The notes below the pieces were generated by a model, which ran no database searches, was not told where the DNA came from, and saw nothing but the letters and a program-made list of their open reading frames with translations. The translations under genes and the position numbers were made by a program. From Suillus spraguei (Eukaryota; Basidiomycota; Agaricomycetes; Boletales; Suillaceae), in the NCBI GenBank assembly GCA_016800925.1, contig JABCPU010000019.1:248001-312000 (forward strand): a stretch of DNA of 64,000 bases. Direction: 5' to 3'. Shown in pieces: positions 1 through 11,614 of the stretch (within the stretch, counting starts at the first letter, position 1; every line of letters starts with the position of its first letter).

Positions 1-1034
1 GACATTCCTCACGTTGATGTTGTCATTCAGTTCGACCCTCCATCCGACTCAAAAGCCTTTTCCCATCGTTGCGGTCGGACAGCTAGAGCTGGAAGGAGTG
101 GGAAGGCATATGCACTTTTAGTAGGAAGAGAAATTGATTATATTGGTCTGTTTCCATACGCACTCACGTTGCATCTTCGATCTGACAGCCACGTCAATAG
201 ATTTCCTATCCGTTCGCAAAATTCCAATCAGGAAGCATCCATACATACTGGCAGATGGAAGCAAAGCTCCGGAAACGGATTGCCCCTTAACAGAGGACGA
301 CGTCGTCAATACCTTCATGTACCAAATCAGACAGACCATCATGACAGATCGCGCACTGCATGACAAGGTAGCTGCCTTTTCCAAGCCTGATGTGCGTGGC
401 CATTCTTACAGTTTAACAGGCTGTGAAGGCATTTGTCTCCTTCGTTCGTGCATACTCAAAGCACGAGGCCTCCTACATCTTCCGAATCAAAGACCTAGAT
501 TTAATAGGCGTTGCCAAAAGCTTCAGTCTGTTGCGATTGCCACGAATGCCCGAACTGAAGGATCGTGATAAGTCGCAATGGGAAGGCGCAGAACTCGACG
601 TATGTTCAATAGTTCTCAGGTATCGCACTTGCTGATTGCGCTAATGAATGAAGTGGGATTCATACTGTTATGCTGACAAGGCACAGGAAGCCAAGCGAGT
701 TGAGGAAGATTCGAAGAAAGCTGTAGTAAATCACGACTCCGAGACTCGAGCTGCCAAACGCAAGCGTAATGCTGCATGGAGTCAGCAAGCTGATGATAAG
801 GAAGGCAAAGACAAGCGTCGGACACAAAAGGCGAGGAAGAAGCAATGGCTTAAAAGCCAAAATGTTGTCAGTGGCAACTCAACAGGTGCCCTCCAAACAG
901 ACAGAGCCAAGCCGGAAGAGGATGGCGAAGAGGACGATTGGCACGAACTGGCACGAGAAGAACGATTAGCTAAAAAACTGCGGAAGGGGGCTGTCTCGCA
1001 AAAAGAATTCGATCAGGAGTTCGGTGACTTGTGA
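1..1034 (+). CDS. SPB4: ATP-dependent RNA helicase Spb4/DDX55, C-terminal part (5' cut)
   Basis: DEAD-box helicase needed for 60S (27S pre-rRNA) maturation in the nucleolus. The window opens inside the helicase C domain: the frame reads [14 protein letters not shown] and then motif [15 protein letters not shown]. After an intron near 148-200 comes the Spb4-type extension ([10 protein letters not shown], then [19 protein letters not shown] and [11 protein letters not shown]). Further introns lie near 391-420 and 600-647. The last exon holds a [15 protein letters not shown] segment and a Lys/Arg-rich tail ending in EFDQEFGDL, typical of DDX55/Spb4. The start and the Walker motifs lie outside the window. 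It converges on the PXB-PX gene, with about 275 bases between the coding ends. The family call is firm; junctions are by eye. Confidence 0.93.
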
Positions 1035-1310
1035 AAGTATGGCACTATTTCGTGCCATTCCTTTTTCAAGGTGATTCTGAATATGAAGGTGTTAGTGTTT
1101 AAATTTGGAAAGTTACATAAACATGAACAAGTTATCAGTAACCACGGCCAGGAAAACACGCTCAAAGTCGACTAGTGAAGCCCAACATCTGCACAATTTG
1201 GGTAAGGAGTACCAGATCCCAAGGTAGACGAGTCTCAGAAATTATAAGGCTTGTCAATAACACGGTAGAATATCGATATCTGTTGGAATCCCTATAAATA
1301 CATCAACTTG

Positions 1311-4300
1311 CTAGTTCGAATTGACCTTATCATGTATCCTTTCTACGTAGGTTCGGCCGCATCTATAAGGAAGAGTGAGCAACAAGTATGAAGTTAAGTT
1401 TGAACAGGAGAAGCTGACCACTTCCACAAATAACGGCAACAACCGTGGAATGTAAACCAGATCAGGAGGCTTGAGCGTGTTAGTGGATCCCTTCAATTTG
1501 TGTGGTCGGTGATCTGGTGCGCGCTGGAGGTTTTCCGCGGAACGCGCAGTTAGGGTGGGAGGAAATGGGGGTAACGGTTTGTTTGTACGATGGAGTGATG
1601 GCGGTAATGGTGGGACCGGAGGGACATCTTTCCAGTTGGACTGTTGAGAGAAATTGGCAGATTTCGTACTTCGTAATGAGATAGATCGCTGGTGAGTAAG
1701 AGGCGGTGGCTGTATAGTTGGAGGCGTCAAAGGGTGTTGCGGGGGCGATATATGCGGAGATGGCCTAGCCGTTTGAACTCGGGACCGAGTTGGAGTTGGC
1801 CCTTCCTCGCTTTCCTCGCTCTCGGTGTCTTCGTAGCTCCCCGAACTGTCCGTTTCGTACTCACCGGAAGATTCATCGCTTTCGTCATCCGTTTCCTCCG
1901 CGGCAAGATCAAGAGCATCACTTTGTACCAGTTCCCCGAAATTAATTTCCCCTACCACGCCGTGTACTAGTGCCTGTGTGGCTTCGTCTTCGGCGTCCGC
2001 ATCATCATGTCCTTGAGCCCGCGTGAATCGCCTGCGTACTTTTTCTTCGTGTGCGATCTTCAGCTTGTAATGGTACCGAGCGACCTCGTCTATCTCGTTC
2101 ATCATGTTTGCGCGCTCATGCCCGCCGTGAGGCAGTAACCATTCAAGCGACACCGGTGATCCTAGGCCTTCTCGCACGACAGTAAGGAATATCTCAACCC
2201 ATTGCATCAGGCTTTCAAACAAGCCCTTCCCATTTGCATGTACCTTATGCACGAAAGAGTAAAATGCTTGCTCGTGTCGGCCGACGAGATCAATAAAGGT
2301 TTGTACCGTGGCCTGAGGATCCTCTTCGTTCACTAATCGCTCGATGGTTAGACTTTCTTCCTTAAGAATCGGTATGAAGAACTTACTGTCTTCCATAGCC
2401 TCGACAACCCTAATTAAATCGGTGATGAAATTCTGCAGATCTGATACAGAATTTCCAATATTGGCAGCCCGGTATACTTGGGCTAATGGCGCATAGAAAA
2501 TAGAGATAATATCCTTGAGCAACTCGGAGGTAACACCCTAAGAATGCGTCAGCGGAGATACTACAGTTTGTCATGCGAGCTGACCTCGAATATCAGTGCA
2601 ATCAACTGTTCCCGGTCTCTCAATCGGGAGTAAAGCTGCACGAGCACATTTAGATCCTCAAACAGCCATGCCTCCTCGTCGGTTGGCCCATCGTCATCGT
2701 CTGAATCCGCGAGATTTTGCCGCTCCCTCAGATACGCTGCATGTGCAAGATGCGCCCGCTGCACTCGGCGTAATTGGTCACGATTCAATCTGGGTTCTTC
2801 TCTAGAGCGTAGAACAACAGCAAGTACTGGAATATTCCCCTGCTTTGCATCCATTCGATACATGTCCTGGATCTCGCGCGGGCCGTTGACGAATAGGCGG
2901 AGCTTCTCACAAATGACAGGGTCATCAACTTTGGCTTTTACAGCTTCGATATCTTCTTCGATAATTGTGACCTCTTCGGTAAGGGAGCTAGAGAACATTC
3001 TGGCAAAGCGTTAATAAGCTGATTGACCAGTTGAATTTTGGATTACCGTTGAAGGAGACTTCTTCCACCGAAGGGAGTCGCCAGAAAGATGTCCACCACG
3101 CCTAGCCTTCATTAATACATGAGTCCTGAGAGGACATATGCACCTTACTGCGTATCATGGCAATTGGACTGCTTATCTTGAGTGCTGTCCTTAGCAAAAA
3201 GTAAGGCATTAATCCATGTAAACGCTTCATGCTTGCAAATGTTTCCGACGCAGTATCAGACGCGACAAACATTTGGAAGATTGTCGAGGCTAGCCTACCA
3301 AAACGATTAGTTATCTCATCATGGACAGGAACATATACGCACGTTATTCTGCCCCATTCTGTCACAGCCCGATAATTAAGGGGTAATTGATTTATGTCGG
3401 GAGTCACCTTAATTATGGCGAAAATATGACTAAGTCCATCTATGAATATGTGAGATTGATGATGAACAACTCTGGAGTTGACAGACCTTTCCCCATGATA
3501 TCGCCCTTAACGCTCTTCACTGCATCTCTTAATCTATCAACACGCCCAGCAATTTCGCGTGCAAATCGTTTCCTCCCATTTTCACGCATTTTATCTGCGT
3601 CTTCTCTTCTCCGAGCATCTTCTACTTCTTCAGGACTCAAACAAGTAGGCCCGCTGAGTAAGAAAGATTTGAGCACGGGAGAGCTCCCGATTACACCATT
3701 GTTCATGAGAGAGTGCAGATAAGCTCTAAGGGTTAGCCTGTTCTTTTCACGGGACAGCCGCGGTGGGGATCTCCCATTCCCAAATTGCTGCGAAGATGGA
3801 GAGTGCGGGAGTGACTCAGATGAACCATCCGAGAACATGGTACCGTAATCAGAGAGGGTAGTGCGCTGCATCCGTGACGCGATGGACACATCTGGAGGAG
3901 AGGTCGAGCGGACATTGACGGTCGTGCGATCTTTAACGGGCGGGGAAGGTATGATCTCTTCAGGATGAAACTTGCGCAACTACAGAGGAGATGTAATGGG
4001 CGATGTCAAGAATTAAGGTGCACAAAGTCGTACCTCATTTGCAAGTGTTTTGAAGTCACCATACCTTCGAGAAACGCAAACCTCCCTATTTTCTGATAGC
4101 CGAGTCCTGATGATGAATTCCTAAACGAGATGATGAGGACATCGACGATCGATGATCGATAGACGCCAGCAAACCTCGTGAACCCGACTGCGCATCCGAC
4201 CCTTGTCTGTGACAGTCCTCACACATACAATATTTACTTCGAATACGTCGCGATGTTTGGCTAACCGTGACTGCCGCTTCTTAGCAAGTTGCTCGAGTCT

Positions 4301-4882
4301 ATCGAGGTCATGTTGGTTGAGCCGGACGACCTCCTCTTGTTCTACTAGCTTTGTACCAGCGCTGAAAAATAGGGCAAAGTTCCGCTCCAATTTGTCAAGT
4401 AATTTGAGGCGAGCAGCTTTGGGGTCGTTTTCATCCTCAAGTAATGAGGTGGGGGATATGTTCTTCGCAAGAGCGGAAGCAACAAATACTTGTAGTTTAT
4501 CTGAATAGAAACTTTTATCTGCAGCTGCGAGGAAGGGGAATGTTAAAATAAATTGGTGGAAGATATACTTCAAGAAGGGTAAATCAAGGGGTTGGGCACC
4601 CTTTGGGGGCGGTGTAAACGGGGCACCAAGGTATGCAAGGGTGGAGCCGCCATCGTCAGGTGCGTTTGTTATACGATTTAATTCTTTGTGGAATTGAAGT
4701 TGTACTAGTGATTTCTTCAAGTAGTGAGCACGGAGAGGTGTCAGAGCCAAATAGTGGGACTCCTCGGGAGGAACAGGCTTCTGCGGATTATCATCAATTG
4801 GAACAGAAGGTATCTGACGAGTTGGTCGACTTGGACGATGCTTGGAAGTCGAGGAATGGGCCTGAGGAGGTGATACGCTCAT
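1311..4882 (-). CDS. PXB-PX-DUF3818 phosphoinositide-binding protein (yeast YPR097W/Lec1-like)
   Basis: Large multi-exon gene read from right to left. The first exon (to about 4215) gives a Pro/Ser-rich start and then a PXB domain (ALTPLRAHYLKKSLVQLQ, LAYLGAPFTPP, FLKYIFHQFILTFPFLAAA). The exon at 3979-3440 has a Ser-rich linker and the end of a PX domain (LTLRAYLHSLMNNGVIGSSP, LKSFLLSG). The exons at 3400-1311 carry the DUF3818-like helical region (FGRLASTIFQMFVASDTA, VLVQLYSRLRDREQLI, VYRAANIGNSVSDLQNFI) and an acidic, Ser-rich C-terminus. PX domains bind phosphoinositides; the yeast homologue has been linked to lipid transport at membrane contacts. ATG 4882 was chosen because the PXB follows directly; an in-frame ATG at 4924 is possible. 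Confidence 0.85.
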
Positions 4883-5009
4883 GACAAGGAATGCTGGAGG
4901 TCCGCAGTGCCAGACTCCAGTCAAGACTCATCTTCGGATTCGATAGTCAGCAATGCCATTACCCGGGCCACATGGCTGGCACTGCCACTAAGGGGCTATT
5001 TCTCCTTAG

Positions 5010-5548
5010 TCAACTACTGTTCGGGGTATACACTTTGGATCCTTTATACGTTCTTCTGTGAGGTTCATCAAGCAACTTCTTAAGCTTAGTAGCAACCTCC
5101 TTCACACCCTGACGACAATCTTCCATTCCTCGCCAAGTTCCGGCTACACTCCAACATTCAGAACATGCTTTCGATGCCTCGTTGACTGTCTCAAGTTCGA
5201 GCTCCCCTCTTGAATGAAGCACAACCATAATATCAACAAGGCGATGGAACCCAGTACACCACGTCTGGATGCCACGCTCCAAATTGGTGCTTGTATCAGT
5301 CACAAGGTATGACGATGCGAGTCCAATCGCCCGACGTAACATGGCTTGGTCGATAGAGCTCGACTGTTGTGTCATACGCTTTACAATATGGATCACAAAA
5401 CGGCCATAATCGGTTGGCTGGCTTTGTCTTGGCTTATTCTCATGTTTAGAAACACTGTCGAGTGAATTATGGATGATTTCGAACTCACCTCCATCTCGAC
5501 TTGGAATCGATTAAGCAATGATCTTGTGACAAGTATTGAAGGATCCAT
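5010..5548 (-). CDS. Small conserved-looking protein of unknown function
   Basis: Not recognised. ATG 5548 opens MDPSILVTRSLLNRFQVEME, followed by a GTGAGT donor. The long exon resumes as PTDYGRFVIHIVKRMTQQSS and ends at 5010 (KGSKVYTPNSS), about 145 residues in all. It is mostly alpha-helical by composition (CTGFHRLVDIMVVLHSRGEL, VKEVATKLKKLLDEP) with several cysteines, and has no signal peptide or obvious membrane helix. The in-frame donor-acceptor pair and biased codon use support a real gene. It is divergent from the CCDC47-like gene, with about 250 bases between the two starts, so they probably share a promoter region. No function is proposed. Confidence 0.6.
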
Positions 5549-5798
5549 TGTCAGTGTCTAAAGGAGAGAGGGAGGGGATGATAGTACTCACGACTTTCCT
5601 GCCTCTTCTACCTTGTCTGCTGCGATCCAGAGCTAACTCTGATGGCAGATCGAATATCCTCCGGAAATTACCGAAGGTCCGAACCCCGTACTTCTTTCCG
5701 AAAGTTCTCAGGTATTCTTTAAGTTCACTAAGTTTCCGAGGTCAACTGCAGGTAAGTAGAGAGCCATGGCAAACCTTCTCGTCAAAATTCTAGGTGCT

Positions 5799-7086
5799 AT
5801 GACACCCCCACCTTTTGTACAACCAGCCGACTACGATGGTTGGGAAATTCAATGGAAATTTTTGGTTTTTCGTCCAGGACGTATGTGCTTGGAGCCCTCG
5901 AACGTACTCGTGCTCACCGCATGACGCAGTTTTTCAAAACCAGGCGTATCTTTTAGCTGGATTGTTGGTGTATGTAGTGATAGCCATCTACGGCAAATAT
6001 GACAACTCCAAAAGAGCCAATTCCTGGTACGTCTACGTCTGAAATCTTAATCTAGGCTATCTTTAATGCACTTTCAGGTATAATGCTCACCTCACGCTCC
6101 TTCAAGACCAATTCTCTTCACCTACATCCGCTTCAGGGCTCATCGCAGATGGGTATACGGATTTTTTCAATTTTTCCACCGGTCGACGTGCTATTGCGTC
6201 CCTGCACACTATATTCTCACTTCGCCCACGTCAAGATCCGCTGCAACTTATCTATCATTTGGGCTGGCAGATGTACGACCTCAGGTACAATCCATACGAT
6301 GAACTCATCTTAGACTTCAAACTCGACGCGGAAATGGCTGCTAGCATCCCAGATTACGTATGGGCAGTCCTCGCAAAGGATGAATTCGCAAGTATCAAGG
6401 ACAAACGCTGGGATTTGGTTAGCCTCATGCCCTATGGTCAAGTTATGTTAGACTTACATGCCACAGACGTTCACCCGTACTGTCGATCATGCCTCACTTC
6501 CAGCCTCGCTTTCCGTGATGGCCGAGTGGGCAGATGTGACTGACAACTTGTTCAAGGCTACTCCCACGTTCTCACTAACTAAGCTCCTTTCGGATCCCAT
6601 TAATCTCAAATACTTCAAATCCCTTTCCGTGACGGATCAGCCGCGTGAACGTCCTGCCGTCCCTCTTACACCTTCCGAACGGGAGAAACACGTCATCTTG
6701 TGTCTGGTTGTTCCTCCTGCGGACAAGGCTGCCGAGACCATCCCTCTAGTCTCGGCTATGTTTACATTTATAGACGGTTTAACGAAGATGAATCTGCGGC
6801 CAGAAACCCGTTCTAAGATGAAAAAGGTCCGGGAGGACGTGGACAAGGAAATCCGGGAAGAAGCTGTGAAGGAAAAGAAGGAGGAAATAGCCGAGGATAA
6901 GAAAGCCGCGAGGCGGAAAGCAGAGCTAGAACGCGTCTCACGCCTGAGTGCTGCAGAACAGAAAAAGGTTTGTTTTTTGCATATCGGGTTCTACTTCCTG
7001 GCTCACCACTTCCGCATTAGATCATCGAGCGTGATCGGAAACGTGCCTTGAAACGTTCGCAAGGCAAGGTGGTGAGGAAATCGTAA
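5799..7086 (+). CDS. CCDC47: CCDC47/DUF1682 family ER membrane protein (PAT complex subunit)
   Basis: CCDC47 homologues sit in the ER membrane and act with the Asterix subunit as a chaperone for multipass membrane proteins. ATG 5799 starts MTPPPFVQPADYDGWEIQWK. The second exon codes a single membrane helix (YLLAGLLVYVVIAIYG) followed by KYDNSKRANSW. The following exons give GYTDFFNFSTGRRAI, the family hallmark, and YNPYDELILDFKLD. The frame later runs through LLSDPINLKYFKSLSVTDQP to a long charged coiled coil (EEAVKEKKEEIAEDKKAARR). A last intron near 6968-7020 joins AEQKKV to IERDRKRALKRSQGK, ending VVRKS. It is convergent with the Stb6-like gene, only 112 bases apart. Confidence 0.9.
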
Positions 7087-7198
7087 ATATTCCATTCAGA
7101 TCATATGTAGCAAGGGCTAGTGTACATAAAAATATTATTTCATATATCCTTGACCAAGCAGTAGTAGTCTATGCAGTAAATAACGTCGAAGTAAAATA

Positions 7199-10100
7199 TT
7201 ATGAAGGTGATGACGGTAAAATGGAAGTATCACTGGTCCGAGAATCCGTAGCAGGGACACTGCTGTCGCGGGACTGCGCGTAAGACTGAGGTGGTGACGC
7301 CTGCACCCCACTTTGACCCGCCAAGAATCCCAACCTTGTGGTCCATCTGGTCAGGAACTTGAGTAACCACATTGGTTGCATCAAAGCGTCCTTGTGTTCA
7401 TCGTCCTCTTCCGCCTCACTCATCTCATCATCCGTCTCATTGCCATGCACCCGCAAATCTCCTAACCCGGCACCTGCACGACGTTCCTCCTCCGCCTCGC
7501 TCTCCGTCCGTCCCCATGCATCCACCTCTCGTTCCTGACCGCCAAGCGTCCACTGCTTCCGCCGTCGCTTTCTTGAGCTGATGGTGTCCGACCCAAAAAC
7601 TTTACCCCTAAGCTCTAGCACTTTTGCTCGAGGCGCAATTGCTGCATCCCAGAGGTCTTGCCGTCTGAACTGCCCCGCCTCGTAGTCAAGAGCTGCGACT
7701 TGTTGACGACTACCGTGCGCCGCTACTCTTGCGTCTTCCACGCGTTGCAGGGCTTCGAGTTGGCCCGACAGATTAGATAAAAATTCACGATGATCCCTAT
7801 CATCCTTCAGGAGAGCCGCGTTGGTCGCTGCCAGATTTGAAGATACATGCTAGACCGGTCCACATCGTAATGAGCGGGCCAAGGAACTTGAACTTATAAA
7901 CACAAACGCTCACCTCGAGGCAAGCAAGCATGCATTTTAAATGCTCTTCTCGTCGATGCATGACTAATAGGTGGCCGCAAAGGTCTACGTCGATTCGCAT
8001 CCATTTGAGAGGAAGGATACGAAGGTCTCGGAAGGCATCCAGATCGTGAAAACTATGTCGTCTATCACAAGCATTAGCACATAACATCTTTAGTGGGTTC
8101 CATCCGCCTACCTCTGAATATCAGGCCTCAACATTTTCCTCTTACTCTCCGCCTCGCTCTCTCTTTCAGTAGATTTATCGACATACTTCCTCTTTTCTTC
8201 CGCGTTTCCTACACCCGACCAGCTAGACACACGACTCTCATCTCTAGGCCGTCTGGGGTGTCGAGCAAGGAAGGACTTCACACGGCGATTGTACTCTGGA
8301 TCATCCTTGTTAAGGTTGGAAGTGGATCTTTGCGCGGTGATGGATACATCAGAAGTGTCAAGTATGAACGGGTTGTGTATCCTTGAGTCCGCTAGGATTG
8401 ATGCATTAGATCACAGTCTAGCCAAATAAGTCACTTGAGTGCATACAGGTTGGTGATACCTGGCCGCTGCTCGGGAGGTCCTCGTCATCCCCGCTATGCC
8501 TACCTCTTGAATGCGAATCTTTCTAGACAAGGGATGGTACTCACGGGGATAACACCGCAGATGGTACGGTCAAAGCGCTTGTATTGGCATACACGTGACC
8601 CGATAAAGATGATTGTGCAGACAATGGCACTGCTATTAACGAAGAGCGCCCTGTAGATCTCAATGGAGATGATAGATCTATCGATCTCTTGGACCGATTG
8701 ATGCTATAATGAAGGTGTCAGCCCGAGGCGGAAGAATTCAAGAAGCTGCCGACCCAGCCCAGAACTCCAATTTCTTCTGAACCTTTCCAGACCAAGCACC
8801 TCCGAAGGTGAGATCAATATCGTCTTCGCCCACGTTCTTTACGATTCCCGAATCGTCCACATCACTTGACGTAAGTCGTTCCTTGTCCTTATCTTTTTCT
8901 CGTGCCTTCTCCTGGGCTCTGTGGAGCGTTTGCGTGGGCCCCACTGCACGCGCCCGCAAACGAATCGCTAGCTCCACTCTACCAGTCCAAAGGGCGCGCA
9001 CGCTACCGGCTACCCGTTCCTTCTCATCCACTTCATCGGATTTTTCATCCTTCCTGATACGCTCTCTCTCCAATTTGTTTTTCACGACCCTGGATCCAAC
9101 TTTCTCATGCTGTTTATCACGCCCTATGACAGCTCTGACGAACGTGCCCAGGTCTGCCACGGGTGCCAATATACCCTCCGCACCAGCCACGCCACCGCGC
9201 CCCACAAAGCCCCTGACACGTTCGCTTAACCCGCGCCGCTCATCATCAGATGAGTTGGGCTCAGAAGTTGGGTCAAGAGTGGATAAAATGATGCGTTGCA
9301 CACGTCGTGAGTCAGAATGCTTAAGCCTTGCCTCGTGCGTGGAGGTGAGCACATGGTATAAATGAAGATTTAAGTAGGTTGGGGGCGCTGGTTGGGGAAC
9401 TGAGTAACTTGCACCAATGGAAGGCGATGGTGAGCACATGGAGATTGCCGACGACATCGACGGTCCAGGTGAGGAAGTGCCTGAGACTGTGACCAGCGGA
9501 GGTGTCTCCGTGTGCGAAAGCGTTGGCGACGAATGCATCCCATTATTGGGATGCGAGTTGATACCCAATAGCTGAGCCTGTGCACATGCACTAATGCAAG
9601 CAATTAACACATATGGATATAGGAATGGATCCTTTGGCACTGCTTGTGCGAGGGACGCGAGCTTATTTCGCGCCGAGAGTACAAATGAAAGTAGTGCGGC
9701 TACTGCAGACGGGTCAGCAATACGTTCGGTTGCCTGAAAATACTTAATTTGGACAGGGTCTCAATAACGAATAGTAGTTTCACGGACCTCAATACCTGGA
9801 AAGCTTTCTCCTACCTCCACCATCCATTTTTGCAGTCCATCTATAGTGACATCACAAAGTAGACCATCCAACATAGGTAGGGTAATCAGTGGAAACATTC
9901 CACACACAGATAAGGCAGCTTGTATCAGTTTCACCAGCTCTAGAACAGTAGCTGCGAAATGCGGGTGACGCTGTGATTGCTGTGCATTAATATTGGACAC
10001 GTTATGTTGTAGAGAGGTGCCAGTGTACAGTGACGGGACATGCGAAGAAAAGCTGTTCAATGTGTCGGGAAGGATATGGGTACTTGGAGAATGCGAGAAA

Positions 10101-11235
10101 GTGTGAGACTGGGCACGCGAGTTCGGAGGAGATTTAGAGCGAAATGGATGTGTCGCAGCCGGCGTATCAGGAATGAAGTACGATGCTTTAAACCGATCCT
10201 TGGTCGTTTCGCTACGAAATGATGAATGAACACATAAACCGAGTGCCCAAACCTTACCTAGGTTCTTCAAGCGTAACAGCACTGCGGCCACTGCATCCCA
10301 TTCGTAGTAAATTGATGTTGCAGTATAAACGCTCCTGTACTGCTAGAAAGTCGCCATCGGAAATCTGCACAATTGTGTAATCGGACCGAAAGTTAGCCAA
10401 GGAGGTAACCATCAGAATGCCCAGGGCGTCTATGGCGCATGCATTAGCACTAAGTAGGTATATTGCACAAGTGCCAAGGTACCTGTTTTGGTCGGGCGCC
10501 ATCTTTGCGAAGGTGTTGGACAGAGTGTTTGACTTCTAACTCTCCCTCTTGGTGTGTCAAACAGCCAGCAGGCTTAAGTACGGTGACAGTAATCTGCAGC
10601 CATAACAAGTGGGATAAACACATGCTCCTGAAGTCCAGGCTTACATCACACGAACGTACCTTATGGGAAGGGTCTCCCGTATAGACAATGAGCACGGTAA
10701 CAGGACGTACACGCTCGACTATCCTATGCATCAGTCAACACGCGCCGAATACCACACAAAGACAAGCCACAGACCACTTCTCTACCGCATACATCTGATA
10801 ACCCTGGAGTTCAACACGATTCTCGGCGATTTCAAGACGAGATTTCCTCCCAATCCAGCGTTCCCCGATAGAATCCTCGCCTACCCCTGTCCCCGCATTG
10901 AATGGCGCGCTTGTCGTGATGGCAGTTACCGAGCCGGAGCGCGAACGGATTAATTTTGACGAGGGTTGCCTTCGTGTTGGTGGGCTTGGGGGAGATGGTG
11001 GGATGCAGGAGGTGCTGGTGGGCGCACAGTCGGCATGAGTAGCCGTAGCGAGCCTGGGGTTGAGTTCGTCATAACTCGCACTGAGCGTTGAGCAAGGACG
11101 TTCCGAGGGCGCAGTGGGATAAGCAGTTCGGAAGTGTGTCACGCTTTGGCTAATAAAGGTGTGACTCCGGTGTGACAAAATAAAGAGTGTACTCTCCAAA
11201 GGTAAGCCAAAACTGTTAAGCAGGCTCATTTTCAC
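7199..11235 (-). CDS. Sin3-binding protein Stb2/Stb6-like, large disordered protein
   Basis: Long multi-exon gene. The N-terminal exon (11235-10735) ends GYQMYAVEKW. The next gives RPVTVLIVYTGDPSHK and ITVTVLKPAGCLTH, the pattern of the Stb6-like N-terminal domain found in fungal Stb2/Stb6 proteins, which bind the Sin3 corepressor in yeast. Middle exons (10291-9761, 9640-8738) are helical then Ser/Lys-rich. The tail exons give LARHPRRPRDESRVSSWSG, then RHSFHDLDAFRDLRILPLKW with HLLVMHRREEHLKCMLACLE, and a coiled, acidic end. The junction near 8730 appears to use a weak GTCGGC donor: only that keeps a Ser-rich frame (INRSKRSIDLSSPLRS) open. Junctions between 8100 and 8740 are uncertain, and two neighbouring genes cannot be fully excluded. 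Confidence 0.7.
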
Positions 11236-11614
11236 TGTAACCTTCCCAAAAATAAGGCAGTTGGAGTCAAGACTATGTCATCGAGGCATACATCATAGCA
11301 AGCACTTCAAGTAGTCCAACAGAGCTAGTCCAGATTCCAGTAACCGATGCAGAAGTAGTAACTAAGTGAAAATGGGTATCCCAATAGAGCGCATGTGTAA
11401 GGTACACTCCAGCAGGTGGTACTAAATAAAATCAATGCGGTTGATACTGTATGTAGGTAGAGTACGTGGTACATGTTAAAAAAACTGCTTTTTTCTTTCA
11501 TCTCTTTCATCGTGGTCGTGCTGATTCCATGGTGTAATAAGGGAATATGGTGTGAATGAATAGGACTATATGACAATGCATCCACTCGAAAACCACCTAA
11601 CCATCGAGTCACAG

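Noticed and set aside
8540..8690. Hydrophobic, membrane-like reading (IEIYRALFVNSSAIVCTIIF) within the Stb6-like gene
   Set aside because: It is in the wrong frame relative to the preceding exon; the Ser-rich frame fits splice phase and protein character better.
8808..9365. Long plus-strand open frame of 185 codons opposite the Stb6-like gene
   Set aside because: Low-complexity Ser/Arg/Thr translation mirrored from a coding exon; no domain or splice support.
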